Shown piece by piece: positions 12,291 through 26,600 of a stretch of 64,000 nucleotides of DNA. The notes under the pieces were generated by a model. The model worked only from the letters and a program-made list of their open reading frames with translations, searched no databases and was not told the DNA's origin. This DNA comes from Zonotrichia leucophrys gambelii (Eukaryota; Chordata; Aves; Passeriformes; Passerellidae). Where the stretch lies: the NCBI RefSeq assembly GCF_028769735.1, contig NC_088173.1, positions 7,089,038 through 7,153,037 on the forward strand, in the 5' to 3' direction. The number at the start of each line of letters is the position of its first letter. Position 1 is the stretch's first letter. The translations under genes were made by a program, and so were the position numbers.

Positions 12291-15200
12291 TGAGTCAGCA
12301 TATACTTAATTTAGTCAACCACAACACACCCAAGGATTTTCCACAGAGCAGCAATACTGCCTTTAACAGCTACAGCCATAGCTAACGAAGCCTAATGCCT
12401 CTTTTTTCCAACTCTTCTGAGTGTGTTAAAACTATTAAAGAGTTTTTCATTTTGGCTCTCACCTGGTAATCAATCACAGCTCACACAAACACTTCCTTCC
12501 TTCTAAAATTTCTCTTTAGGACAATGGGAATTTAAAATTTGGAATCATTTGAAGAAATGTGATATTTGGTAGAGAATACAAAGGAGATATTTGTAGATTT
12601 GCATAAATTATTTTAATATTATCTGAATGCCTGAGTATGGGGTCTCAGGGTGCAGCAAGGCCAAGTTTTGCTAGATGGGCCCATAAACACTGACAGCGTT
12701 GCCATCACCAGCTGCATGCAGGAAGAGATGCTGAGCAGTCAGGTCTTTTTCACTGCTCAAGCTGATGCACCATGTTTTCCCCAAGAAAAGGCAGCTGTTT
12801 AGACACATCTGGTGAACAGACTTTGGCCTGTAGTTGTGAGTAAAACAACATGTAGTGTCCCCGTCCCACAAGAAAGCTCTAACCAAAGACAAAAATAACA
12901 AATGAGCGGAAGATAAAATGAAGTTAAGATACATTAAAATTTTCTTCCTGCAGCAGATGGCAGTTATTGCACTAAACTTGCATCTGTGGTCACTTTCCTC
13001 GTGGCAATAAATATGCTTCTGTCAGCCTATAGGTTACCTTTAATTCATGTAAGCATCAATTTTTTCATATTCCAGGTGACATATATGCCTTGTAAGAAAC
13101 TAAACATGAGAAAGCACTGCAGAAAATACTTTTAGGTAAAATTCAGCATTCAGAAATTTGAGCACAGTTCCAATCTAGTCTCACAAGCAGAAAAGAAACT
13201 GCAGCATATTACCTTGATTTAGCATCTGTGCAGTAAAGAGCATGAAGACAGTATCACCAAAGCTCTCACATGGGTTGTGACCTGTGAGTTTCATTTTCTT
13301 TGCTGAAGACAGAGCATTGGCCTCGCATGTCTTGAACAAGAAAAACAGCACCAATTATGCTGTAACCAGAGTCTGAGTTCTTCGTAATTTAGTCAGGGTC
13401 TTTAACCATATCTCAAGGATGATTTAAACGCTTCCTTTCCCTCATGCCTCCTGTTCCCCAAACAGCTTTTCTGTTTTCAGTCCAGAGTTAATATTTCTGT
13501 TCAGGCTCAGCTATGAAATTTTACTAGCTTCTTTAAACAGAAATTGGAACAATCATAACAGCTCTAAATAACCTGTTTGCTTGCACCCATGTGCTCAGCA
13601 GTTTGTCATTGATGCAATGTTCAGCCTCAACAGAGCTGAGGAGAAATAAACCAAGGTTAACCATTTGGCTTTACAGATGAATAAACAAGGGAAACATGCA
13701 CATAATACACTGGAGTGGTTTTAGACCATGTAACAAAGCATTATCACTTCACTATGTCTCCATTATTGTGTTGTTTCTATGATAAACTCAACGATCCCTT
13801 TAGCTATTTTGTCCAGTAACTTTCAGCTATTATGTCCCCACAGTTTAAAGAACAATCTGTGCTATAAACTTGTGCAGACAGAGAATACTCCTGAGCCTTC
13901 TGACCTCTAAAATTGGGCATTGTTGTTATGTTTCCTGCTTCAAAAGGCAGGTCTGTTAATTGTTCACAGTAGAAAAAATGTGTAATATTACAAACCAAAT
14001 AACTTTTTCATCATTTCACCCAAGAGCTACACACACAAACACATTTAACTCCATGGTAATATTTCCACTGAATTTTGTTTCAAATATCCCAAGGAACTTG
14101 AGTGTCACTGTTAATTATTATCTACCTGAAGATCATGTTTCTTCAGTTTCTGTCAAGGACTCCTGCCAACAGCTATTTTCATTTTCTGTAGTATAGCCAC
14201 CGGCTTCCTATGAGAAAGGGAAAAATCCCGTTGGGTCAATGTGCAGACCTGCAGCACTCTGAGGCTGGTGTATGGGACAGTGCCAGCCTGGTGCCAGTAC
14301 AGCTGGTAAAATACTGGATTATTCTTTCTTTTTTTTCCCTTACCCATTTTTAACAAGTGATTGGATGCCATTAGCTCTAACACTTCTGGCACTAGCAGTG
14401 TCTCTCATTACTTTTTATTCCCTGTTCAGGCAAGATTCTCTGGAAATCTCTCCCAGAGCTCCAAAATCTTAAATCAGTACATTCTGTTGCCTCTTTTGCT
14501 TCTCCTTTCTCCAGCTTTCCCAAGTAAGATGCTAGACATGTAATGTGTCTTTGAGTTATTTAAGGAACTGTTAATAATTTATTGTACTGAATTTCATGCT
14601 CAGATTCTTATGTCATGATGTCAGGAATGGAAGCTCTGATTTAAATCATCCTTTCCTAGTATTTTATGCCACCTCTTAATTCTTCTCAGATTTTCACTAG
14701 CAGAAAAATGACTCCATGTTGCTTTGGAGACTTCTGTTCTTGTATCATGACATTGCCTCACAATGAACAACAGCAGAAATTTTTGTGTATTGGAAGGAGC
14801 ACGTCCTTCAGCAGAGTTAGTTGTTAGGAAGTGTAACATACCTTCAGCAATACCTTTGCACAGACGTCTCTCTCTTTTCTAATGTTCAGACACAAACCCA
14901 CCTTTGATTAGGGCAATTCTTTATGTCAAGGCAGGGGGACTGAGCATACCATGACAAGGTGTAAAGAACTGGTTTGGAGTATCCAAAACTTTTGGTTTTA
15001 GTGAGACCACACATTTTTATACTGCTACAGCAGAGGATGCTACTTTGCTAGGCACTGCTGCAATTGCAAGAGGACAAGGCGAAGAATAATCTTTGTCTTC
15101 AACATTAAGATTTATTTCACCACTTCTTACACAGAGAAGGTTTCCTGTGGTGCAGACACTGGCAGACAAACTCACTTACCTCCAACCAATTCACAAACAA

Positions 15201-17403
15201 GAACTGATCCATTTAACATTTGATTTACTAACCATTTATTCATGCAATATCCATGGAAGCAAATACTAGAGGTGGAACACAAGAAAAACTGTGTTCAATG
15301 CAGAATATTTAATTTTTAGTATGATCTTGAAAGTTAATTTTAGTGGAGACTTTTACTTTTTACTACCTCAATTTTGGCAATATAGCTGAGAGTATTATTA
15401 AGGAAAATTGCTATACAGTTGTTTACATCTTTTATAGCAGTAAAATTTTAATCGTTTGTGGATTGCTTTTGCCTTGCCGTAATCCCATGTTTTGGAATTA
15501 TGGAGTTTTGGCTTTCCTCTAAACACCTTCATGGATTTCCTTAAAGAGTCAGTTATTGAGTTCTTCTGAGGACAACCCATCATGGCAACAAGTGGCCAAT
15601 TTACACTAGTACTCAATAGACTGTCCTACTTGTCTTACTAAACAGGCCCAGCCAAAAAACCAGACTGCAGTTGTTCTAAATGAGAAAAATCCATGTCATC
15701 TATATAGTGAAATAAAAAGTTACACTTTATTTCACTACATAAAAAATACAGAGCAAATTATAAGGTAGTATTTTATTAGGTGATAATTTTGAAAATCCTA
15801 CAAAAATATTTCTTCCACGCATCAGTGGCAAAAGATTTAGCAGTGAGCATTTTAAGACTCATGAGAACCAATTTGGGACTCCCTTTATATTTTTACACCC
15901 TAAAAATATACAAGAACTTTGCAAAATTAAATCAAACAATTATTCATAATTTCTTCCATTTAATACATAGGGAAGAGGAGGACATAATTCAGGTTGAACT
16001 GATCTCTGTAGAGAGTTTATTTAAAAATCCAGCAGAAACACACAAGTGCTGAACATGGACTCAGCTTTAAATAAATATCTGAGCATTAGCTCCTGTAGTC
16101 AGTAGTTGAAACTCCACATGGTGGAGTCACAACTGCCCTCACAGGCCTGAATTTCAACACAAGCTTTAGATGCTGTAATTGATTGCAGCTATCAAGTACA
16201 GCACTTTGAAGAACTACATAAGCATTTTGTAGTGCAAAGCCCGCTAAGCTTTTTTCAAAGACGACTTAATTGAAGCAGGGTCTAGATCAAATTCAGATTA
16301 CTGATATGATATGGAAACTATTTAAGTATATTAATATTTTAATAACTATTTAATCTCATTAACACTACCAAAAGAACAAATAATAATGATTAGCCAATAT
16401 TTAACAAATGTTTAATTTTAAAGCTGAAAGGCACTGCAGTGTTTGGGTTACATATTTTCTAGGCAGCACATCATCTCTTACCATCCTGGTATAAATAGAT
16501 ATTGGATGATTTTATTATCCTCTATTTTACAGGCTCTCTTCTGCCTACTAAATCTCAGTAAATCCTCTTTTTCTCCCCATATCAGAAGTGCAAATATCTT
16601 CCAATATTTTGAAATTGTTACTCTTTCACTGTCAACCTCATCTGCATAAAAATTGGACTTCTAAATAAAATGGTTTTTAATTTTTTTTACTATGTCTTAC
16701 TTTTAAAAGAGCTCTAGTTTCACCAAAGCTTATCTCCAGTGTGTATAAGTAACACTATTATAGTTGCCTCAAACCTACTGGGAGACATAAATCAAGTGAA
16801 AAAAGAATTTAGTGACAGAGAGTAGCACTGAAGTACTTTTGATCAAGAGGTATTTCAAATAAATTTATATACTCACTCTAAGGATCACTTCATCCAATAA
16901 CAGTATAGACAAGTTTTTACAAGTATTTCCTTCTTTTTTTGCTTTTAGGGGGTAGGCATTAAATGAGAAGGGAATTTTTCAGTATTTACTAGCTCAGCTT
17001 TCTCCTCTACACACTGTAAAAGCTCACATGCAGAGATATCCTACAACTGAGTAACCAGAATGAAAATCCTCACAAGCCTTTCACAGCTGGGCCATGTAAC
17101 TCCTGTTGTTTCAGTGTAGCCTGTTAGATACACTCCACTGAAGCAGCACATGCTTAACCTGCCTACTCTGGAAGTTAGTGCTTAAGTTTGCATAATATCA
17201 TAATATTTGCTTTTCCCCTGAAATTCTAGATTTTTAGCACATTTCTTGCCACTTATGCTTTGCAAGGAACACCAAATGGACATATACAATTACAACACTT
17301 ACTTGTATTTTTGAAAGAAGAAGGCAAAAAACTTCTAGAAACCACTGCAATTTAAGTTATATAGCTGGAATATATTTGAGCAGTACAGATTATTTTACAG
17401 TAT

Positions 17404-17470
17404 GTTTTTATATACAGGTATATAAAATAGATTTATTTTATAGATCTATATATATATAATAGATCTAAAA
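17404..17470. repeat. TA-rich repeat with paired atagatct motifs
   Basis: An alternating TA core (about 17447-17458) is flanked by two direct copies of atagatct (17440-17447 and 17459-17466), and AGATCT is itself palindromic. The stretch can fold on itself and is probably a degenerate microsatellite. No function is implied. Confidence 0.6.
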
Positions 17471-20400
17471 TAGTTCTTTCTGAGTCCTAATATTTTAACA
17501 TACTTTAGTATATTTCATATCACCATAAATTTAGTACATACCACATTATGTGTGTTTTTCAGGTCCTGAACTTCATTAAAAAGCCATTTGTTGAAAAGAA
17601 ATTCCCTCTAATGATAAAATTTTAAAAGGAACAGTAATTAAATCTGTACTTTGCTGCAGATGTCCAACCTACTTATTATTAATTTTGACCATGCGTAGAA
17701 CAGCTAATACCGAAGGACAAAATACAAGTTTTAGCTGCTTAAAACTAACCTTACTCTCATTTCATTTATATTGATGTTGATTCATTATATCAGTGAAACA
17801 GTTATTGAACCAAAAATCAGAGGGGCGTAGGATGAGGAAATCTGTGCCATTTCTGTGCAATAAATGTATCACGCAGGTAAATTAAGGTCCTAGGGGAGAC
17901 AGCAAATATTTTACCAGACCTGCTCCAAACTGATAAATGCGCTTAGATACAAAAGAGGGAAGAGTCTTAATTTAGGTGTTCTCCCAAAGAGACAAGCACT
18001 TTCCTAATAAACACTACCTGTAAAGCTTCTGAAATCCTGAACAAATGCTGATACAGTCTGTTTGGGAGAGACATAAAGTGAAAAAGGAAAATTTGTAAGT
18101 GATTCCAGGTTGTGGGAGCTGCTGTTCTCAGAGACATGCCCTTGCTCAAAGCCCAGAGCAGTCAGGCCGTGTCTGCTCTGAGCTGCAGCACACAAAAGAT
18201 TGGCTGGTGCCATATGAAGTGCTTAAGGGTATTAATATGAAAAACAAACCTGCACTGATTTAATTCACTACAGCTATCAAATGCAGTGTTTATAATTAAT
18301 TTTATGAGAAATTAAAATCCATTTTTTGAGGACAGTGCAAAGATGCAAATAATAATGCATTAAAAATGTTTTCAGGCAATATATTTTCTCTTTAACCCTC
18401 ACTCTTTTATAAATATCTCCACCTAAAAAGAGGATTAGCCTTTCCTCTCAAATATCATTGGCCTGGCTTAAAAGTAGCTGCAAGAGAATTCACAGCCTAC
18501 TTAATAGCCAAGCCCTTGAGTAAAATAAAATGTAAAATATAAAATTAGCTACTCCATAAAATACAGCAGTATATTCCTGTATTTGGCACTTCTTCTATAG
18601 TATCAACATACATGGTGTTATAACTGCCAGGACAAAATGGCCTCATTTTAAGAGGCAAAATATGTGACAAATAAGATGCTTTAATTTATAAAACCATTAA
18701 TAAGGAAATCAAGCTGAGCAGACAGGAGGTAGGTACTTCAAATACAATTCATGTCATTTTGGATTACAAATCTAATTAGTTATGATCTTCCAGGGAAGAA
18801 GAATCTAGAAATATCAGAAATCCTGGAGTTACTCAAAGCCTAAAGCAGGAGTCAAAGTTGGAAAAAGCAACTTGAAAATCATTCAGCACTTAAAACCTAT
18901 AGTAGGTAAATGTATATGGGAGTGACCTACACAGGAGTCTGAGGAGACAGTGAAGTGTTCCTCAGTCTCTGGGTAAATCATCAGGCAGCAACATCAGCTC
19001 AGCTTCCCCAGCCTGGGTGCAGCTCTGTCTGGTTTCACCTCAGCTGAGGTACCTGCCCCAGGTGAGGGTTACACAGCAGTCAGTCTCCAGCCTCAATACC
19101 AGCAACATGACAGAAACACAGCTCCAATTTTTGAAATTCCACTAGAAAAGCAAATAGCAAACTCCCAGGTACAGCAACAACAGAAAAGACCAACACAAAA
19201 TAAAACCCAATCTACTAAATAAAACACAAGCACACAAATGGAAAAAACACACCCAGCTCCTTTCTAGAGTCAGATTAATAAGAATATACACTCATTACAC
19301 CTAGCTTCTCTTTGAAAAAAAATAGTTAAAACCAAACCAAAACACATACAAATTACTCATGGTTGCTTATTGCAAAACTAAATGTTTTCCACAAAGTGCC
19401 CAGTTCTTCATATTTACAGGAAAATGCCAAAGACAAAATTTTCCAAGCCACATGCATAACAATAAGCTTGGTTCAACCAGACACCAGTCATCCAAGAAGA
19501 AACATGCATGCCCTCTTGTACTACCATCAGTCCTATACCTCAGACAGAGGAGTTTATAGTCTAAGGTAAGTTCTGTACAAAGGGTAATCTTACATCTCCT
19601 ATCTCCCAGAAACCTGGGGAAGTTTGAACACTTGGAACTTCTCAGGCCTGCGAAGTTTAACTGTCTGATGCTCTGATGCATGCTGCTGCTGTCTCTTTCA
19701 GCAGAGCCTCTGTAGCAACCTCAGAGAGTATAATCACAAGCGACTGCAAATGCAGCATTTTTCATAGTCATTAGATAGATGGATTTGTAAACTATGTGAG
19801 ACAGTGTGATCAAATGGCTGTATTGGAAGCATAAATCTACTTCCAGACCAGATTTGTGTAAATCAAGAACCTGTAAAATAAATCTGGTGTGGAAAACGGA
19901 ATATTTTGAGATTTATTAGTAGATATGAGGTGTTTCAAACTTGTTCTCGGGTTTGTTGATAAGCCTTTTTACAAACAAAAGACCAAATACCTTAAGGCTA
20001 GCTATTTTTTAATAAAATGAGAGCTAAAATTGAGCAGGTTTTTAAAGGCCTAACAGTTATACAGTTAAATTACCCATATATTTTCAATGCTGCATTCATA
20101 AATTTTAAAATCTCCTGGCCAAGGGACAGAAAGAAAAATTGCACAGATTTTATTGTTATGGATTGAGTTCAAATAATGTCCAACACATTTCCTGTTATTT
20201 TCTTCTGTCAGCAACCATCTGTGGAATACACCTTTGGAGTCCAGTTTAAAAAAAATCTCAATTTCTATTTTATTAGTCCTCAACTATTCTGCAAGAAATA
20301 TTTCCATACCTGAATAAGAGGTTCTGAAGAAATACTTTCCAGAAATCTCTAGTCAGATTTTCATGTGGAAAGTGAGGAGAGAATAAAAGATTGTCAGAGT

Positions 20401-21403
20401 ATTTCCTAAGAAATATTCCATTGATCCCAGCTGGCATGATTTCAAATACATTTGGCTACTGCTTACTTGTCTTGTTGCAATGTCTCCAGCTGTTGAGTCT
20501 TTCCCTAAAAGAAGTAAATGGAAAAGCTATAAAATTAGGACTTTTAATTTTCTGGCAGGATTCTAGAAAGTTATAGCAATATTTCATTTTTAAAATTATT
20601 TCTTTATCTGAGACTGATAACTCTGCTCTTTATATAATTTGATAACACAGGATATACATTTAACCCATCTACAGAGAATTACTGAAGTACATAAGCACTC
20701 CAAGATGTCTCTCAGGGATATCAAAGTTAAGCCTAAACTGGCACAAGACCTGTATCAGCCAGATTTTTAAAACCCCTAAGGCAACAATTTCAACTTCTCA
20801 CCATCCATCTACCTTTGGATGCACAGAAAAGCAATTCCCACTGAAACACTTCAAGATGAGCCAAAAGAGTTCAGCAAGTAAAACCTGCTTTGTGCAAAAG
20901 GCTTCAAAAGAAAAAAAAAAAAAAAAGACTACTCTAAGGAGTAATTTAACTCAAATTCTCAAAAGTTTTAAAATACATGTTATCATCCACGTGTGGGCAC
21001 CAAGTGTGTATTAAGACTGCTACAGAATTTTGTGTTACCTGGGAGCCCCCTGCTGGGACTCTGCTGAGAGAAAACAAGAGAAGGGTTTTGTTTTGAAGGT
21101 GTGTCACAAATGTTTCAGTAATATTTAATTATGCTATATATGGTATGTTAATGCAACCTTATTAAATTTCTCTCAGTCAATCACTAAAATGGAGACCTCT
21201 GCATAGAAGATGCATATGCTTAGTATTAGTTAAATGCTCAAAATACTTTAAATATCCCTTATTCTCAGAATTCATGTTGATGATTCAAATGGGCAGCCTA
21301 TCTGCTGAATATAAGGAATTCAAACTGATGGGTGAACTGTGTGTTTATCATTAAAGAACATATAAACAGAATTAGCTTTATTCCATTTGATTAACACATG
21401 CAC

Positions 21404-21404
<1 letters not shown>

Positions 21405-21446
<42 letters not shown>
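21405..21446. repeat. Poly(A) homopolymer, 42 nt
   Basis: A pure run of A from 21405 to 21446, the longest homopolymer in the window. I found no recognisable retrocopy upstream and no obvious target-site duplication, so it is called a simple repeat and not a retroposon tail. Confidence 0.85.
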
Positions 21447-21447
<1 letters not shown>

Positions 21448-23305
21448 CCTGAAAATGCAGACATTTCAGGACTGCAAGAAGAGTAAAATACCAAAACTAA
21501 TTTTGTCTAACCCAAAAAATTTCAGGCTAAGTACATGTTAGAACAATTGCTGTAACTCACAGATCAGCAGTATTTCCTTTCCTGAAAAGCTCATCTAAAA
21601 TATTTCAACCCATCCTGTATTCACTGCCTCCTCCATTCTGCAGGTACAGCCATTCAGAGCTCTGTGTAATCAAACTGCCTGGGTTATAAACAGCAGCCTC
21701 TTCCACAAGTATTTTGTACCCATATAATTTCATTCTTGTGGCTGTGGATGATACAGACATAAAGCTTACTTTCCAGATTATTCTTTGAGGATAATTTGTA
21801 GGTCTCCCTGTAAGCTGGAAAAGTTTTCTCAATGGCAAAGGAAGTTTCTATCTTTTGTGAGCATTGAGGTGATGGCTGTTTGATATATATGTATGAGCTT
21901 TCACTCACTAGTGATCTTTTATTCCATTTTTAATTCCTTTTTTCTATGACTTCCTAATGGCAAAATGTCAGGCTTATGTTTAAGATGCCAGTGAAAATAT
22001 CAAAGCGTTTTCTTAAGAAAAAATCAAAGGCCTGCATGCTCACAAGATTATAAGTAAATCTGCCTGAATACTGCACAGTGCTGTTCAGGACTTTTTGCTT
22101 TCAGAGGGAATAGCTCAATCTTCTGCTATACTCAGTCACCTGTAGGAAATGTTATCAGTATAAGCAAATTATTTGCTAAATTGAAGAGCTATTAGCTTAC
22201 TCAAAGAGAAAGTCGTGGCCATAGCAAGAGGAGTTTAAAGATCAAAGGAAAAAACTTATCTCAGTTCTCCTCAGCATGCCAGGTAGGCACTTACTCTGTG
22301 TAAAGGTAACAATAAGTAAAATGTATATGTAAATATTTTCCCTTCCAAAGCATCTTTAAATTAGATGCAGGAAGAATGTAAGAAACTAGTAGAAGATGCA
22401 ATATATGAATTTTAAAATGCAACATTTCCAAACCCATTTTTAAACCTTTCTCCTATAAACGTTTCAAACTCCATCCTTGGATACAAAAATAAGGTCTTCA
22501 TTGAAGGAAAAGAAATCATTCTGTGAAACCACTGGACACTAAACCTTAGCAGTAATACATAATTTAGTTACTAGATTCGAGAATAATAGTAAAAAATATA
22601 CAAGATGGAAAGTATAAGGATGAGAGTTTCAAAACCCTACAGTTTTGACACAATGCCTTTCATACTTTTTTACATTTTTATTAGTTTATCTTAATGAAAG
22701 AATGCCCATGTAATTTATTGTGACTTACAGCATCAAAACAGTTCAAGGAAGAACTTCTGAAGTATGAAATTCAACAGAGATATGAGACAGTAGTCAAGTA
22801 GCAATGCCACACTGTATTATCCTCTTGTCCTGTGAGAAGAAAAAAAAAAAAGTAAAATTACCCAACTACCTCTTGGGACTCAAGAAGCCATGCAACACAG
22901 AAAGGTTATGATGAAACAACACAAAGAGAGAATTTAAGCCCATAAACAACCTGGTTTTTATCTAAAAATTCTCCTTAACTACTCAGACAACATAAGCAGA
23001 AAAGTTGGTCTGTTTTATAAGCTTCAGTCTTAATTCAGTACTTTAACATTATGGCAAGAGCATCTCTGTCTACTAAGGAGATTTTTACTTGTTCTGTCCT
23101 TATAAACATTGCATGAATAAAGGCACAGTAGCATTAGAAAGAGTCTATTGTACTGCGCTCTTAAAGCTAAAGATAGAAGAGACAGGCACAGCAACAGATA
23201 CTGACTGTGAGGAATTACACATCAACTACTTGTAGAAATCAAATGCAGATGTGTTGCTAGGAGAGAACAAAAGCCTGCAGAGTCTGAGCCTGCAGAATAT
23301 CAAAG

Positions 23306-23480
23306 ATCACAGAATCACAGAACATTCTGACTTGGAAGGGACCCACAACGATCATCAAAGTCCAACTCCTGGCCCTGCACAGGACAGCCCCAAACATCAC
23401 ACCCTGTGCCTGAGAGCACTGTCCAAATGCTCCTTGAACTCTCAGGCTTGCTGCTCTGAGATTACCCAAGACACGAGGAA
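23306..23480 (-). mobile_element. CR1 LINE 3' fragment, minus orientation, short
   Basis: It begins with tcacagaatcacagaacatt, then gacttggaagggacccacaa, tccaactcctggccctgcac and a ctgtccaaatgctccttgaac block, which is the reverse complement of a CR1 3' terminus of the subfamily with 'aggacagccccaa' wording. About 175 nt survive. An A/C-rich low-complexity tract follows directly (about 23505-23600). Open frames across the region on both strands (about 110-118 codons) are by-products of this repeat. Confidence 0.88.
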
Positions 23481-23504
23481 AAAAGCATCTATTCCCCTCT
23501 GCCC

Positions 23505-23600
23505 CTCCCCCAAAAAAAACCCAAAACAAAAGAAAAAACCCAAAAAAACCAAAATCACCCAACCAAACAAAACCAAACTCTGAAACAATATCAAAAAACA
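23505..23600. repeat. A/C-rich low-complexity tract
   Basis: Repeated CCCAAAA/AACCAAA-like steps abut the distal (5') side of the CR1 fragment. The opposite strand would encode a Phe/Gly/Leu-rich peptide, which is an artefact of composition. Confidence 0.7.
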
Positions 23601-26600
23601 ACCCTGAAACCACCGGGCTGCATATGGAAGATATTGCCTTGTTTCTGCTCCTGCCAAAGGGAGCAGGTGTATGCTGGTGTCTAATTTGGTTTTATTTTGA
23701 AATAAGCAACAACACAACAACCAAACCAAAAGGTGACCATACCAGATGACACTAACATCACTGCTGCCATCTAGCAGACTTGTATTCTCTCCTGAGCAGG
23801 GTGTTTTTGTCAGTGGATATTATCTGCACCTTTCTGGCATTTAGTCACCTTTAGGAGGTTTGCATACAGACATTGAAAAAGTTACAGATTTATCAACTTT
23901 TTTTTTTTTTTAAATTCAAAGCAGATTGAAAAACAGTCATCTGACTTTATTTCTCTCTTGAACCTTCCTTTATGCTAAGCACTTCCCATCTGGCTTGGTC
24001 TTTTTCTTTTTATCTTGCATCATAGTTGCACTGTCAAACTAAATTACTATTTGCAGTAAATTTCAGCTCCAAATCTATGGCACTTTTCATTGAAGTATCT
24101 TGGTTGCCCTGGTATTGTTATAGGCCTCTTGGGATTTATATTGTAAAATTTATTTTCATGGGTTTATGGCTGTGCAGTAAAAATCCTCATTGCACAGAAA
24201 TTTGGCTTAGAAGCATCAAACGCACAGCTTTTTTTAATGTTTAAAAGGTTTTACACTGTAAAATTGTTGTGATTTTTTTATTATTATTCTTGATATTTAC
24301 AAACATCATCCTTCCACCGCTCATCTTCACTCTACTCTGAACTATTTCTGATGCACTACATTGAACAGAAGAATGGTCTTACATTATCTTTAAAAAGTAC
24401 ATATCCAGCTTAAGGGTTTGATTTTAGGAGGTTCTCATTCAGTCAGAGCAACATGTTTTCTGACAGACCTTTTTTCTCACCACCTCTCTCCTCATCTCCT
24501 CCATGTACGAGCTCTCCCTTTCCCATTGCCTCCTATTGCCACTGCTCTGCTGGAGCTTCAGGTTCTCCCCTTGGAAAAGGCAGAAGCCAGCAAGTCAGCT
24601 TGTCTGAATTTTGGGTAATTTCCCCACCCCATCCCTATTCATGATAGTCCTAAACAGCTATTTAACTGTGTAACTACGTAGCTGAAGCAGAATTATGGCA
24701 AAGACTATTCACTAAGGGTGTAAGCAAAAAAATTATTAATTTACTGACAGTTACTTGGAGTGGCAAAGTAAATCTCCCAAGACAACTGAAATGTGATGTC
24801 CCCTTCCCCAAAATACTTTCATGCCCCCAGCGCTCTAATTGAAAATTATGTAACCTTTGATACACTCCTACTTTGCACTGACTATAGAAGTCAGTGTTTT
24901 CTGTGAAAAAATACAGGGGGAAAAAGTGACCTACAGCTCCAGCAGCAAATCTTTTTAAACCACTGCCAAGCAGGACATAAAACACAAAAGCACAGTGTTC
25001 CCATAAGCATCCAGTAGCACCTGCCTAACACACTTGATAATACTTATTTGCATTCAGAAGTGAGGTTAAAGGTGGGAATGATACCACCAGCTTACATTTT
25101 GCAATAAAAATCAGAGTAAGGAACAGAGAATTCTGCTTAAAGACATCACTTGCCACAGGCAGTTCTTAGGCAGTATTGTCCTATAGATCACAACACCATT
25201 ACCACCGTGTGCTGCATCTGAAAGCCTTCACCACAAAACACATATGCCCCAAGTTCTGCAAGAGATTTCTGAACCTGGAGTACTTAAAGGAAGGTCAGCA
25301 GTGACCTTTTCCAGTAAACAACCTTTCATTATTCATACAAACAAACAAAAAAACCTCAAAAAATCAAAAACCAGCCAAACAAACAAAGAAAATACAACAT
25401 GTAAGGGGGCACGGAAGAATAAACAGCAAATGAATAACAAGTTTCAAATTCATAGTCAGTTCAGTCTAGCAGAAGGGCATTTCACCATTGCATAGCTTTG
25501 TAGGGACATAACAGTGTGATAAACTAGTGCCTGGGTCATGTTAAAGAGTACTTATTGAAGCAAAGTCAAATGACCACAACAGCAAGACCAGGCACGTGCT
25601 TACTCCAATCAGCACATCCTGCGTTAGACTCAGTAACTGTTTGGGCATGTGAAGACACAGTCACGAACCATTCTTTCTCTCCTCAGTGGGTATCACACTG
25701 TGCTCTGTGGCTTGCCCCTGCCTGAGACTGAATGGATACCTCAGGAATAAGCTCTGCTGCTGAGACAGACAGGGAACATTCTTTAAGAATAGAATTTTGA
25801 CTCTTCCAGGTCTTCTGTTTCAGACAAAGCTCAGGCAGTTTACCAGCAATTCACTGGTGGTGAATATTCCCACTGACATGGGAATAACAAAATTCATTAT
25901 GTGGGAGCACTGCCTTCATCAGTTCATCATCATTACTCCCCTCTGATATGGTGCTATTTAACTATCTTTGGGGCCCAACACAGAGCCCAACTGATGAACA
26001 GATTCAAGAACAGTCAGTTCAGGCAAATTCTGCTTCATTTGTCCTGGCTGCTGTTGAGTTGATATAACCAGGGGGAAATAAGGATGGGATAAGGAGTGTC
26101 TCAGAGGACCTACAGGACAACATGGCAGCCCAGGCAGACACCTCGGTAGCTTTTGGGGAGAGCATATCAGAATGGAAAGAGCAATAAGAGCAGTCATGTT
26201 TTCATTAAGATGTTTTTTTAGAATTCTTATTTCGAACCAATGCAGTTGATTGATTTGACATCCTGCAGATTAACTTTTCATGCCTGTCTTTTGCTTGAAA
26301 ACAGACATTTGTATTTACACCTCAGAGAAAACCCAGTATTCTTCCTCTACATCTGACAAGTCTATTCACTGTCAGGAATGTTACTAGTTACACAGGGAAA
26401 GACAAACCCAGAATGATTCCTCCAGGTCTCAGCACAAATCCATGACCATTACTATGCTAGAGCACTAGTCAGTGCTACTATTAGTTATTTATTCTTCTAG
26501 TTTTTTTCAATAGTTTGTTGTTGTTTTGTTGGATGGTGTTGTCACTGACCACTGCAGCTCATTTTACCTTAAAAGCAATGTTTCAGCCCTTGAAAGGCAT

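Noticed and set aside
23257..23613. Open frames of 110-118 codons on both strands
   Set aside because: They coincide with the minus-oriented CR1 fragment and the adjoining A/C-rich tract.
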